A DNA stretch of 7,521 nt. Source: Desulfatibacillaceae bacterium. GTDB lineage: Bacteria; Desulfobacterota; Desulfobacteria; Desulfobacterales; Desulfatibacillaceae. Location: assembly GCA_030018745.1 (NCBI GenBank), contig JASEHB010000109.1, positions 1-7,521 on the forward strand. Direction: 5' to 3'. Below the pieces are notes generated by a model. The model did not search any database. It was given only the letters and a program-made list of their open reading frames with translations, and was not told the origin of the DNA. A program made the position numbers and the translations under genes. Below are positions 1 to 5,647 of the stretch, piece by piece; the stretch's first letter is position 1; every line of letters begins with the position of its first letter.

Positions 1-331
1 AAGGGCGTCAAGGGGCCTATCGAACATCAACATTCTGTAATGATTAAATAACTATAATTTATGCACATCATTGTATCTGGTTGAAAATGGTGCTTTTGGG
101 CACATGTTTCCGGTCGAAATGTCCCTAAATAATGAAAACTTAATCCTTTTTCCCCATACTTTTTGGGGTGCTGTCCAGAAAAATCCACTGGCCGAGGCCC
201 AAAGCCCGCGAACTCTCCCCCAACAGGCACAAAGCAGGCAACAGGCGGAATTAAGAAATTGTTTTGCGCTTTCAAGGGAATATACTCCACTTTTTTAATC
301 TCATTTTCTTCCTTTATTTCAGCTTGTTGCA

Positions 332-346
332 GCCGTTAAACACGGC
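332..346 (+). other. Small hairpin in the left-flank spacer
   Basis: GCCGT (332-336) and ACGGC (342-346) are perfect inverted arms around a five-base TAAAC loop. No T-run follows, so it does not look like a Rho-independent terminator in the + direction. Function unknown. Confidence 0.35.
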
Positions 347-360
347 GGGCGGCCTTTATG

Positions 361-546
361 GTGGTAAAAAAGTGGATAATTTGTGGGTAAAAAGCTTCCT
401 GCCGCCTTGCAGGGCATTTTTGCATATCAAAAAGCCGGGACATCAAAAACCGGCCCCTGCAAGCGCCTTGACTGCAAAAAGTTTGTCCGCAGCCTTTTAT
501 TGAAATGCAGTTTGGTATAAACAAAGTGGCTGGAAGTGGGTAAAAA
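361..546 (+). repeat. Three dispersed GTGG(G)TAAAAA direct repeats
   Basis: GTGGGTAAAAA occurs exactly at 383-393 and at 536-546. A copy lacking one G, GTGGTAAAAA, lies at 361-370. The first two begin 22 bases apart, about two helical turns, and the third runs into the ATG of the small Cys-rich gene. They could be binding sites for a regulator, but short A-rich words can recur by chance. Confidence 0.3.
406..463 (+). other. Nested inverted repeats, possible structured RNA
   Basis: The outer arms CTTGCAGGG (406-414) and CCCTGCAAG (455-463) are perfect complements over 9 bases. Inside them, GCCGG (434-438) pairs with CCGGC (450-454). The inner 3' arm directly abuts the outer 3' arm, so the two helices could stack, leaving bases 415-433 as a one-sided loop. 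The inner part also contains two similar words, ATCAAAAAGCCGG and ATCAAAAACCGG. No T-run follows, which argues against a simple terminator. An untranslated-leader element or small RNA is possible. Confidence 0.35.
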
Positions 547-788
547 TGGAAATGGTGCAGAAAGCCGGGTGCCGGGGGCTTATGGCTGACAGCGAAGACA
601 GGCGCGACAAGGGCCAGATTGTGAAAATAGCCGGGCTTGCATATTGCAGGACGCCCTTTGGCCTGGTGTTTGTGCCCTCTGCCCGGCCAGGGGGCCGCAA
701 GCACGATTGCGCGGACTGCAAGGAATGCGCCTTTTGCAGCGATGACCGCTGCGGCGTTTGCCGCAGGGAGCAAAAAGGCCCCTGATGC
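546..788 (+). CDS. Small cysteine-rich protein, probable metal binder (79 aa)
   Basis: I do not recognise this protein. It has 79 residues. The last third carries six evenly spaced cysteines, C55, C58, C61, C64, C69 and C72 (CxxCxxCxxC-x4-CxxC), with two more at C9 and C34. Such spacing suits zinc or an iron-sulfur cluster, although it is not the classic ferredoxin CxxCxxCxxxC. The middle is mildly hydrophobic (residues 38-44), and there is no signal peptide or membrane helix. The ATG at 546 has GGAAG at 532-536, nine bases upstream. Codon choice (GCC, GGC, TGC, CTT, AAG) matches the neighbouring genes. An alternative start is Met13 at 582. Overlapping frames on both strands look like shadows. 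It stands alone, about 215 bases before the peptidase gene. It could still be a chance frame. Confidence 0.55.
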
Positions 789-1002
789 CATTGGGAGCGA
801 TTGCCTTAAAAAAGCATTTTTGGGACAAGCGTTCCCCTTGCCTTGGAAGGTCTGCCCAGACCAAAGGCTTCCAGCCTGCGGTTTAAAGGGGTGTGTGCGG
901 TGAAAAATCTTTTATTCCATTTTTCCCCACAAAAAACCGATTTTCAAGCCATAGAAGCTGGTTGAATTTTCAATAAGCGCTTTTGGGGGAGGTTTTTTTA
1001 TT
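789..1002. other. Spacer before the M28 peptidase, with an inverted repeat at 849-862
   Basis: I see no gene here. GGTCTG (849-854) and CAGACC (857-862) are inverted arms around CC, a size and symmetry that would suit a dimeric repressor site or a tight hairpin. AAAAAACC (931-938) is complementary to GGTTTTTT (991-998), which overlaps the end of the peptidase ribosome site. No convincing -35/-10 pair is visible. Confidence 0.4.
985..992 (+). promoter_or_regulatory. Ribosome binding site selecting a TTG start
   Basis: The purine run within GGGGGAGG ends at 992, ten bases before TTG at 1003. The next in-frame start, ATG at 1015, would be 22 bases away, which is too far. The spacing therefore favours TTG as the true start of the peptidase. 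Confidence 0.6.
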
Positions 1003-2175
1003 TTGAAGGCATTGATGGAGGACATCATCGCCCGTTTTGGCGGGCGGCTGGCTGGCTCAGTTGAGGAGAAGCACGCGCAGGAATACCTGGCCCAAAAGAT
1101 GGAGGCCTTTTGCAGCAGGGTTGTTACTCAGCCCTTTGCAGCGCCCATGGAGTCCATGCACGGAGCGCTGAAGCTCTTTACAATAGGCTTTCTTTTAAGC
1201 CTGGCCCTTTACTGGGCAAGCCTGCCCCTGGCCTTTGCGCTGGCTGTTGCCAATGCGGTATTGCTTGTCGGCCATTTTTTGACCTATCGCTACTGGCTGG
1301 ATGGGCTTTTCAAAAAAACGCCTTCAACCAATGTGTTAGGCATTGTGGAGCCTAAAAACACCACGCGCTCCGTGCTTGTTGTTGCAGGGCACACGGATTC
1401 CACAACAGAATACTGGTGGTGGTACCGCTTCAAGGAGCTGGGGGTTGGTTTGAGCCTGGGCTGTGCCGGAGTAATTTTGCTGCTGCCTGCCTTCATGCTC
1501 CTGCACCTTATTGCAGGGGGTGCAGATGCCCCCTGGATTTTTAAAGCCTACTGGTGGGTATTTGCCCTGCTCTCCCCCATTGGCGTGGTGGCTTTTTTCA
1601 TGCGCTCAAAGCTGGTTGTGCCCGGCGCACAGGATAACCTTTCCGGCATAACTGTGGCTTATGAAACCGGCAGGGCCTTGGCCGCCAAAACCCGTGCAGA
1701 CAAAGCGCCTGGGCTTGAAAACACCCTTCTTGTGGTGGCGGCCTTTGGGGCCGAAGAAGCAGGCCTGCGCGGATCCGCCGCTTTTGTGGAGGAATTTGGC
1801 CCGGCTTTAAAAAGCCTTCCCTGCGTGTGCCTTAATTTTGACGGCATCATGCGCCAAAAGGATTTGCGCATAATTGACACGGAGATTTTCCCCCTTGTGC
1901 GCTATCCCAAAAGTGCTGTGAACAGGCTTAAAAAGGCATTCGGCAAATGCGGCCAGAAGCCCCTTTGCGGGCCGCTGCCCTTCGGGGCCACGGACGCCGC
2001 AGCCTTTGCCATGAAGGGCCTTGATGCGGTGAGTGTTATCGGCCTTTCCAACACAAAGCTCGATTACAGCTACCACACCCGGCTGGACACGCCCGACCGG
2101 GTGGAGGAAAGCGCCCTTGAAAAGGCTGTGGAAATTGCCGTGGAGTTTGCAAAGGACTGGGACAAATCGCATTAA
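1003..2175 (+). CDS. Membrane-embedded M28-family metallopeptidase
   Basis: This is a probable zinc-dependent aminopeptidase-like enzyme of 390 residues. The M28 metal-ligand pattern is complete: H130 and D132 in AGHTDS, D211 in AQDNLSG, E251/E252 in GAEEAGLRGS, D280 in NFDG, and H358 in YHTRLDT. Known M28 enzymes use such residues to bind two metals, with the first Glu as catalytic base. Four hydrophobic segments are visible, at about 55-73, 75-96, 147-170 and 180-200. The last two lie between the HxD motif and the second ligand, so the membrane hairpin interrupts the catalytic fold. An even number of helices puts both halves on the same side. Basic residues (R95, K104, K105, R142, K144, R201, K203) on that side suggest it faces the cytoplasm. 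No signal peptide is seen. The substrate is unknown, and it appears to be transcribed alone. Confidence 0.85.
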   Translation: MKALMEDIIARFGGRLAGSVEEKHAQEYLAQKMEAFCSRVVTQPFAAPMESMHGALKLFTIGFLLSLALYWASLPLAFALAVANAVLLVGHFLTYRYWLDGLFKKTPSTNVLGIVEPKNTTRSVLVVAGHTDSTTEYWWWYRFKELGVGLSLGCAGVILLLPAFMLLHLIAGGADAPWIFKAYWWVFALLSPIGVVAFFMRSKLVVPGAQDNLSGITVAYETGRALAAKTRADKAPGLENTLLVVAAFGAEEAGLRGSAAFVEEFGPALKSLPCVCLNFDGIMRQKDLRIIDTEIFPLVRYPKSAVNRLKKAFGKCGQKPLCGPLPFGATDAAAFAMKGLDAVSVIGLSNTKLDYSYHTRLDTPDRVEESALEKAVEIAVEFAKDWDKSH

Positions 2176-2189
2176 AATCCCAAAAGGAG

Positions 2190-2217
2190 TTGCCCACCAA
2201 AAAAAATATGCTATTTT
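2190..2217 (+). promoter_or_regulatory. Candidate promoter for the zinc-ribbon gene
   Basis: TTGCCC (2190-2195) and TATTTT (2212-2217) are separated by 16 bases and would serve as sigma-70-like -35 and -10 boxes. The match is only moderate. The hairpin at 2233-2254 would lie at the start of the resulting transcript. Confidence 0.25.
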
Positions 2218-2232
2218 GCATGGGGCAGGCAC

Positions 2233-2254
2233 AAAATCCCTAAAAGGGAATTTT
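2233..2254 (+). terminator. Weak terminator-like hairpin after the peptidase gene
   Basis: AAAATCCC (2233-2240) and GGGAATTTT (2246-2254) form a stem with one bulged A around a five-base TAAAA loop, and the T-run lies in the 3' arm. It sits 58 bases after the peptidase stop. The GC part is only three pairs, so termination would be weak. It could instead be an operator for the next gene. Confidence 0.3.
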
Positions 2255-2321
2255 ACTCCAATAATTTCCACTTTCTTTTTCTTATTGGCCTGCGCTTTAA
2301 ATTACAGGGGGACAATTGAGC

Positions 2322-3365
2322 ATGGAAGAAGCCAAATACACGGTCATTTTTCTTGGGCCTGCCCCTGGCAAGGACCCGGAGCAGGTGCGCCAGAACCTTG
2401 GGATTCTCTTTAAAAAGGAACCGCGCCAGCTTGGGCGCTTTTTTTTGGGCAAGCCTGTTACAGTTAAGGAAAATGCGGATTTTGCCCAGGCTGAAAAGTT
2501 CAGAACCGCCCTGGAAAAGGCCGGGGGCCTTGTGGAAGTGGAAAAGATTGAGCCTGAACTTTCCCTGGAGGACGAGCCGGTTCTTGAGCTTGATTCCTCT
2601 GACGAGGCTGCGCCCCAGGTACCCAAGATGAACTGCCCCAAATGCGGCTTTCTTCAGGATCGCTCCGAAACCTGCGCCCAGTGCGGCATATCCTTTGCCG
2701 ATTATTACAGGCAAAGCCAGCCCGATGAAGATGCCCTGCCCCCCCAGAAAGACAAGGACAACTATCCCAAAATAGATGTCATATACATCCCACCAAAGAA
2801 AACGGGCGTAAAGCGCGTAATAAAGCTTCTGGTTCTTCTCATACTTGCAGGGGTTTTATGGACAACCTTTAACAGCCAAGTGCGCGAAAGGGATGAAACA
2901 CCCCTGCCAAACCCGGATGCAACCATTGAGGAGCTTTTGCCCCGCGACCCGGCGCGCATACTTGCCCGCAGCGAGCGGGCATTGAACAACCCCTGGAGTT
3001 CCCGCTTTTTCCTGGCAGACCTTGATGGAATGCGCCACCCGGTTGTGGATGAGCTTTCCATTTATTTCCGCTTTGCAAGTATTGCAAAAAGCCTTGCAGG
3101 GGCAAAAACACTTGTTCTGCTGAACTTTTCGGAGCTGGACAAGATGCCCGGCGGCCTTGTGCTTGATGCGATATTGATTGATGTGGCCGACAAGGCCATA
3201 CGGGGCACCATAAGCATAATCTCCCAGAATCCGGACGACCAGCACCCCAACGGCCATACCTTTGTGCTGGCAGACCCCTTTGGCCCCACAGAGCAGGAGG
3301 AAATGAGCCTTTCTCGCAGCCGGATGATAACAAAGCTGGCAAAGCTGGCCATCCGCAGCCGGTGA
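2322..3365 (+). CDS. Bitopic membrane protein with N-terminal regulatory-like domain and zinc ribbon
   Basis: The specific function is not recognised. It has 347 residues in four parts. Residues 5-75 resemble a domain often found at the start of delta- and gammaproteobacterial membrane proteins, with a 'lf...g+p+.vk...d...A.k...al..aG' pattern; this is recalled, not searched. Residues 105-121 form a four-cysteine zinc ribbon (C105, C108, C118, C121). Residues 165-183 are a single membrane helix preceded by basic KKTGVKR, so the ribbon should be cytoplasmic. Residues 190-347 form a soluble domain on the outer side with no motif I know. Acidic linkers join the parts. ATG at 2322 is chosen because AGGGGGA (2306-2312) lies nine bases upstream; an in-frame TTG at 2316 is only three bases from it. 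The layout suggests sensing or scaffolding across the inner membrane, but that is inference. Confidence 0.75.
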   Translation: MEEAKYTVIFLGPAPGKDPEQVRQNLGILFKKEPRQLGRFFLGKPVTVKENADFAQAEKFRTALEKAGGLVEVEKIEPELSLEDEPVLELDSSDEAAPQVPKMNCPKCGFLQDRSETCAQCGISFADYYRQSQPDEDALPPQKDKDNYPKIDVIYIPPKKTGVKRVIKLLVLLILAGVLWTTFNSQVRERDETPLPNPDATIEELLPRDPARILARSERALNNPWSSRFFLADLDGMRHPVVDELSIYFRFASIAKSLAGAKTLVLLNFSELDKMPGGLVLDAILIDVADKAIRGTISIISQNPDDQHPNGHTFVLADPFGPTEQEEMSLSRSRMITKLAKLAIRSR

Positions 3366-3366
3366 G

Positions 3367-3393
3367 TTGACTTGCCAGGGGCTTTGATGTAAT
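3367..3393 (+). promoter_or_regulatory. Candidate promoter for the ndk operon
   Basis: TTGACT (3367-3372) matches five of six bases of a -35 box and TGTAAT (3388-3393) five of six of a -10 box. The spacing of 15 bases is short. It begins just after the stop of the zinc-ribbon gene. If used, the hairpin at 3403-3421 would lie in the ndk leader. Confidence 0.3.
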
Positions 3394-3402
3394 CCGCTTT
3401 CT

Positions 3403-3426
3403 GCAAAAAAAGAGTTTTTGCTTTTT
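3403..3426 (+). terminator. AT-rich hairpin with T-run upstream of ndk
   Basis: GCAAAAA (3403-3409) and TTTTTGC (3415-3421) are perfect inverted arms around AAGAG, followed by TTTTT (3422-3426). It has the form of a Rho-independent terminator for the zinc-ribbon gene, but the stem has only two GC pairs, so efficiency is doubtful. Confidence 0.4.
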
Positions 3427-3463
3427 GGCTTATTTTTGTTCTTAAAAGAAAGGAAGTTTGGCA

Positions 3464-3883
3464 ATGATTGAGCGCACCCTTTCCATAATCAAGCCTGACG
3501 CAGTTAAAAAGAATGTGATTGGCAAGATTGTGGATCGTTTTGAAAGCCAGGGCATTCGTATTGCAGCCATGAAGAAGTTGCAGCTTACCCTTGAGGAGGC
3601 AAAGGCCTTTTACGCGGTTCATAAAGAGCGGCCTTTTTATGAAAGCCTCACCCAGTTCATGACCTCCGGGCCTGTGGTGGTTATGGTGCTTGAAGGCGAG
3701 AGCGTTATTGCCAAAAACCGTGCCATAATGGGCGCAACAAATCCGGCCCAGGCAGATCCGGGCACCATTCGGGCCGACTTTGCAAGCAATGTGGAGCAGA
3801 ATGCGGTGCACGGCTCGGACGCCCCGGAAACCGCTGCCCAGGAAATTGCCTTCTTCTTTTCCGGCAGGCAGCTCATAGGATGA
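3464..3883 (+). CDS. ndk: Nucleoside diphosphate kinase
   Basis: This soluble cytoplasmic enzyme moves the terminal phosphate of ATP to other nucleoside diphosphates through a phosphohistidine, balancing the NTP and dNTP pools. The 139-residue length is typical of bacterial Ndk. The N-terminal ERTLSIIKPDAV includes conserved K10. The active-site segment NAVHGSDAPETA holds the phosphorylated histidine H116, and the C-terminal IAFFF is also typical. AGGAAG at 3451-3456 lies seven bases before ATG 3464, so the in-frame TTG at 3458 is unlikely. The stop overlaps the start of the tRNA methyltransferase gene (ATGA), pointing to translational coupling and a shared transcript. No key residue is missing. 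Confidence 0.97.
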   Translation: MIERTLSIIKPDAVKKNVIGKIVDRFESQGIRIAAMKKLQLTLEEAKAFYAVHKERPFYESLTQFMTSGPVVVMVLEGESVIAKNRAIMGATNPAQADPGTIRADFASNVEQNAVHGSDAPETAAQEIAFFFSGRQLIG

Positions 3884-4638
3884 GTTGCCCGGCTGTGGAC
3901 CCGGCCCGTGTGGCAGTTGTGCTTGTGGGCACAAAGGTCTCGGAAAATGTCGGCTCAACAGCCCGCGCAATGGCCAACCTGGGCTTTTCCAGGCTTATTC
4001 TTGTTGCCCCCAAAAATCTGGATCTGAACCGGGCCGCCATGACAGCCACCCGTGGCGGCCTGGATATTCTTCTGTCCGCCCAAACGCATGAAACCCTGGA
4101 GCAGGCCCTTGCCCCCTTTGGCTTTGTGGTGGGCACAACAGCCCGCAAGGGCGGATATCGCAAAACCTGTTTAAACCCCGGCCAGATGGCGGCAAACCTT
4201 GTTTCCCTGGCAAAAGAAAATGAGGTGGCTGTTGTTTTCGGCCCGGAGGACAAGGGCCTTGCCAACGAGGATTTGAAGCTCTGCCACACCTTTTGCACCA
4301 TACCCACAGCAGGGTTAAGCTCGCTCAATGTCGCCCAGGCGGTTTTGCTTGTGCTCTGGGAAATAACCCGGCCACAACTTGAAAAGCCCTCCGCCTTTGC
4401 TCCAAAGCTGGCCAAGCGCCAGGACCTGGAAGGAATGTACGCCCAGCTCACCGATGTGCTTGCCCGCATAGGCTTTATAAACCCGGACAACCCGGATCAC
4501 TGGATAGACAACCTGCGGCGCTCCCTTTCCCGGATTGGCCTCACAGCCAGGGATGTAAAAATTGTAAGGGGCATATTCCGCCAGATGGACTGGTACATTG
4601 AAAAGCAAATATCCCCAAAAAACGACAAGGAGCGCTGA
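3880..4638 (+). CDS. trmJ: tRNA (cytidine/uridine-2'-O-)-methyltransferase, TrmJ type
   Basis: This SPOUT-class (TrmH/SpoU family) enzyme uses S-adenosylmethionine. TrmJ proteins 2'-O-methylate nucleotide 32 in the anticodon loop of some tRNAs. It has 252 residues, close to E. coli TrmJ. The three SpoU motifs are visible: motif 1 at 22-34 with N23 and R29 (ENVGSTARAMANL), motif 2 at 118-127 (VVFGPEDKGL, E123), and motif 3 at 140-155 with SSLNVAQAV and N150. These make the knotted cofactor site. A C-terminal extension (about 180-240), ending in a segment like RRSLSRIGLTARDVKIVRGI, is characteristic of TrmJ rather than TrmH or TrmL. The ATG overlaps the ndk stop by four bases. The ribosome site is weak (GGCAGG, 3863-3868), which fits coupled translation. 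A related 2'-O-methyltransferase with another target cannot be excluded. Confidence 0.9.
   Translation: MSCPAVDPARVAVVLVGTKVSENVGSTARAMANLGFSRLILVAPKNLDLNRAAMTATRGGLDILLSAQTHETLEQALAPFGFVVGTTARKGGYRKTCLNPGQMAANLVSLAKENEVAVVFGPEDKGLANEDLKLCHTFCTIPTAGLSSLNVAQAVLLVLWEITRPQLEKPSAFAPKLAKRQDLEGMYAQLTDVLARIGFINPDNPDHWIDNLRRSLSRIGLTARDVKIVRGIFRQMDWYIEKQISPKNDKER
4627..4632 (+). promoter_or_regulatory. Ribosome binding site of the FAH gene within trmJ
   Basis: AAGGAG lies inside the last codons of trmJ, nine bases before ATG 4642. Its position shows that the two genes are meant to be read from one transcript. Confidence 0.7.
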
Positions 4639-4641
4639 ATC

Positions 4642-5472
4642 ATGCGCCTGGTGAGATTTGGAGAAAAAGGAAAGGAAAAACCCGGCCTGTTAAAGGGCCA
4701 AAACCTTGTTGACCTAACCCTGGCCCTGCCAGGAGTGCCGGACATAGGCCCGGAATTTTTTGAAGGCGGCTTTGCTGAAAAGGCTGCGGCTGTTACTGAT
4801 GTGGGAAAGCCCTTTACAGGCCGCCTGGCAAGCCCGGTCACCCGTCCGGAAAAAATAATCTGCCTGGGCAAGAATTATGCGGATCACGCCAAGGAAGGCA
4901 ACATGAGCGTGCCGGAAAAACCCCTCCTTTTCTGCAAGACCGCCAACACCCTAAACGGCCCCTTTGATGCCGTTGTTCTTCCAAAATCTTCCGGGCAGAT
5001 AGACTGGGAGGTTGAGCTTGCCCTTGTGATTGGAAAGGGCGGCAAGGCCATTTCCTCAAAGGATGCCTTAAATCACATTGCCGGATACTGCGTTTTCAAC
5101 GATGTTTCGGCCCGGCAGGCCCAGTTTTCGGACAAGCAGTGGTTTCGCGGAAAATCCTTTGACACCTTTGCGCCTATGGGGCCATGCCTTGTAAGCCCTG
5201 ATGAGATTGAGGATATTGACAATCTTACCCTGGAAGCAAGGGTCAACGGAGATCTGATGCAGCAGGGGTCAACTGCTGATCTGCTTTTCAAAATACCCTT
5301 TCTCATCGAGTTCATAAGCGCGGACATCACCCTTAAATCCGGAGACATCATATCAACAGGAACTCCGGCAGGGGTGGGCATTTTCCGCAATCCGCCCGTG
5401 GTGCTTTGCCCCGGCGATGTTGTGGAATGCTCCATTTTGCCAATCGGCTCAATTAAAAACAGGTTTGTATAG
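4642..5472 (+). CDS. Fumarylacetoacetate hydrolase family protein
   Basis: This is a metal-dependent hydrolase, decarboxylase or isomerase acting on a small keto acid. The family includes fumarylpyruvate hydrolases, 2-keto-3-deoxy sugar acid hydrolases and oxaloacetate decarboxylases, and sequence alone does not fix the substrate. It has 276 residues: an N-terminal domain (1-65), then the catalytic FAH fold. KIICLGKNYADHAKE (71-85) is the typical family opening. The Mg/Mn ligands are E123 and E125 in DWEVELALVI and D154 in FNDVSARQ. K171 in the GKSFDTFAPMGP segment and STGTPAGVG (238-246) complete the site. A very good ribosome site, AAGGAG at 4627-4632, lies inside the end of trmJ nine bases before the ATG, and the gap after the trmJ stop is three bases. 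It is therefore the third gene of the ndk cluster. Confidence 0.92.
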   Translation: MRLVRFGEKGKEKPGLLKGQNLVDLTLALPGVPDIGPEFFEGGFAEKAAAVTDVGKPFTGRLASPVTRPEKIICLGKNYADHAKEGNMSVPEKPLLFCKTANTLNGPFDAVVLPKSSGQIDWEVELALVIGKGGKAISSKDALNHIAGYCVFNDVSARQAQFSDKQWFRGKSFDTFAPMGPCLVSPDEIEDIDNLTLEARVNGDLMQQGSTADLLFKIPFLIEFISADITLKSGDIISTGTPAGVGIFRNPPVVLCPGDVVECSILPIGSIKNRFV

Positions 5473-5517
5473 CCCTTGTCCGCATAGCTTTTTTTGCACA
5501 AAACAAGCCACTTAAAC

Positions 5518-5576
5518 CAGGGGCCAAAACCGCCGGGCATTCAATTTGCCAAGCGGGCAGGCCCTGATTTGTTTTT
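5518..5576 (+). terminator. Possible terminator of the ndk-trmJ-FAH operon
   Basis: CAGGG-G-CC (5518-5525, one bulged G) pairs with GGCCCTG (5560-5566), and CCGC (5530-5533) can pair with GCGG (5554-5557 region) inside it. The stem is followed by ATTTGTTTTT (5567-5576). The bulge and long loop make it imperfect. It is the only T-tailed stem I see between the FAH and ligase genes. Confidence 0.35.
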
Positions 5577-5590
5577 GGTGGTTAATTGGC

Positions 5591-5621
5591 TGGACAAAGC
5601 CTGTTGTTTTGTGGCAATAAT
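5591..5621 (+). promoter_or_regulatory. Candidate promoter of the acyl-CoA ligase
   Basis: TGGACA (5591-5596) and AATAAT (5616-5621) each match five of six consensus bases, but they are 19 bases apart, longer than the preferred 17. Transcription would begin near 5628, inside the GC hairpin that follows, so this promoter and an RNA hairpin at 5621-5638 would be mutually exclusive. Confidence 0.25.
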
Positions 5622-5639
5622 TCCCCCAACAGGGGGAGG
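5621..5639 (+). promoter_or_regulatory. GC hairpin enclosing the ligase ribosome binding site
   Basis: TCCCCC (5622-5627) and GGGGGA (5632-5637) are perfect inverted arms around a four-base AACA loop, with one further U-G pair possible. The 3' arm is most of the GGGGGAGG ribosome site (5632-5639), which lies eight bases before ATG 5648. Folded RNA would hide the site from the ribosome. As DNA, it could equally be a short operator. Confidence 0.5.
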
Positions 5640-5647
5640 CGATAAAT

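Larger units (their letters stand above)
1..545. other. Left-flank intergenic region, no credible gene
   Basis: This stretch is clearly AT-richer than the genes to its right, especially at about 30-170. Short open frames exist on both strands, but none combines a ribosome site, a plausible start and a protein-like composition. What can be seen is a lone TATAAT at 53-58 without a matching -35 box, a small hairpin at 332-346, a larger two-part inverted repeat at 406-463, and copies of GTGG(G)TAAAAA at 361, 383 and 536. It may hold regulatory or untranslated RNA sequence for the gene at 546, or the spacer after a gene beyond the left edge. Confidence 0.6.

Noticed and set aside
53..58. Perfect TATAAT box
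   Set aside because: No -35-like hexamer at 15-19 bases upstream and no extended -10, in AT-rich DNA where the word is expected by chance.
160..200. Possible insertion-sequence end (GGTGCTGTCCAGAAAAA)
   Set aside because: No inverted partner, target duplication or transposase fragment is seen in the window.
27..503. Short frames on both strands of the left flank (about 75-87 codons)
   Set aside because: Starts lack ribosome sites, composition is not protein-like, and none resembles a known family.
336..791. 151-codon open frame on the - strand
   Set aside because: It has no convincing ribosome site and a product rich in low-information Ala/Pro/His stretches. It mirrors the Cys-rich gene on the + strand, whose codon use fits better.
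801..825. A-run/T-run around GCA (AAAAAAGCATTTTT) as a terminator for the small gene
   Set aside because: The stem would be only A-T pairs with a tiny loop, too weak to call.
637..903. 88-codon + strand frame overlapping the Cys-rich gene
   Set aside because: It overlaps most of the better-supported frame, lacks a ribosome site at the right distance, and has an Ala-rich composition typical of a frame shadow.
1807..2271. 154-codon open frame on the - strand over the end of the peptidase gene
   Set aside because: The peptidase frame carries the conserved catalytic residues here, and the antisense frame is a shadow.
3062..3970. 302-codon open frame on the - strand
   Set aside because: It lies across the zinc-ribbon gene, ndk and trmJ. 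The + strand frames there are unmistakable, and the antisense product has no recognisable motif.
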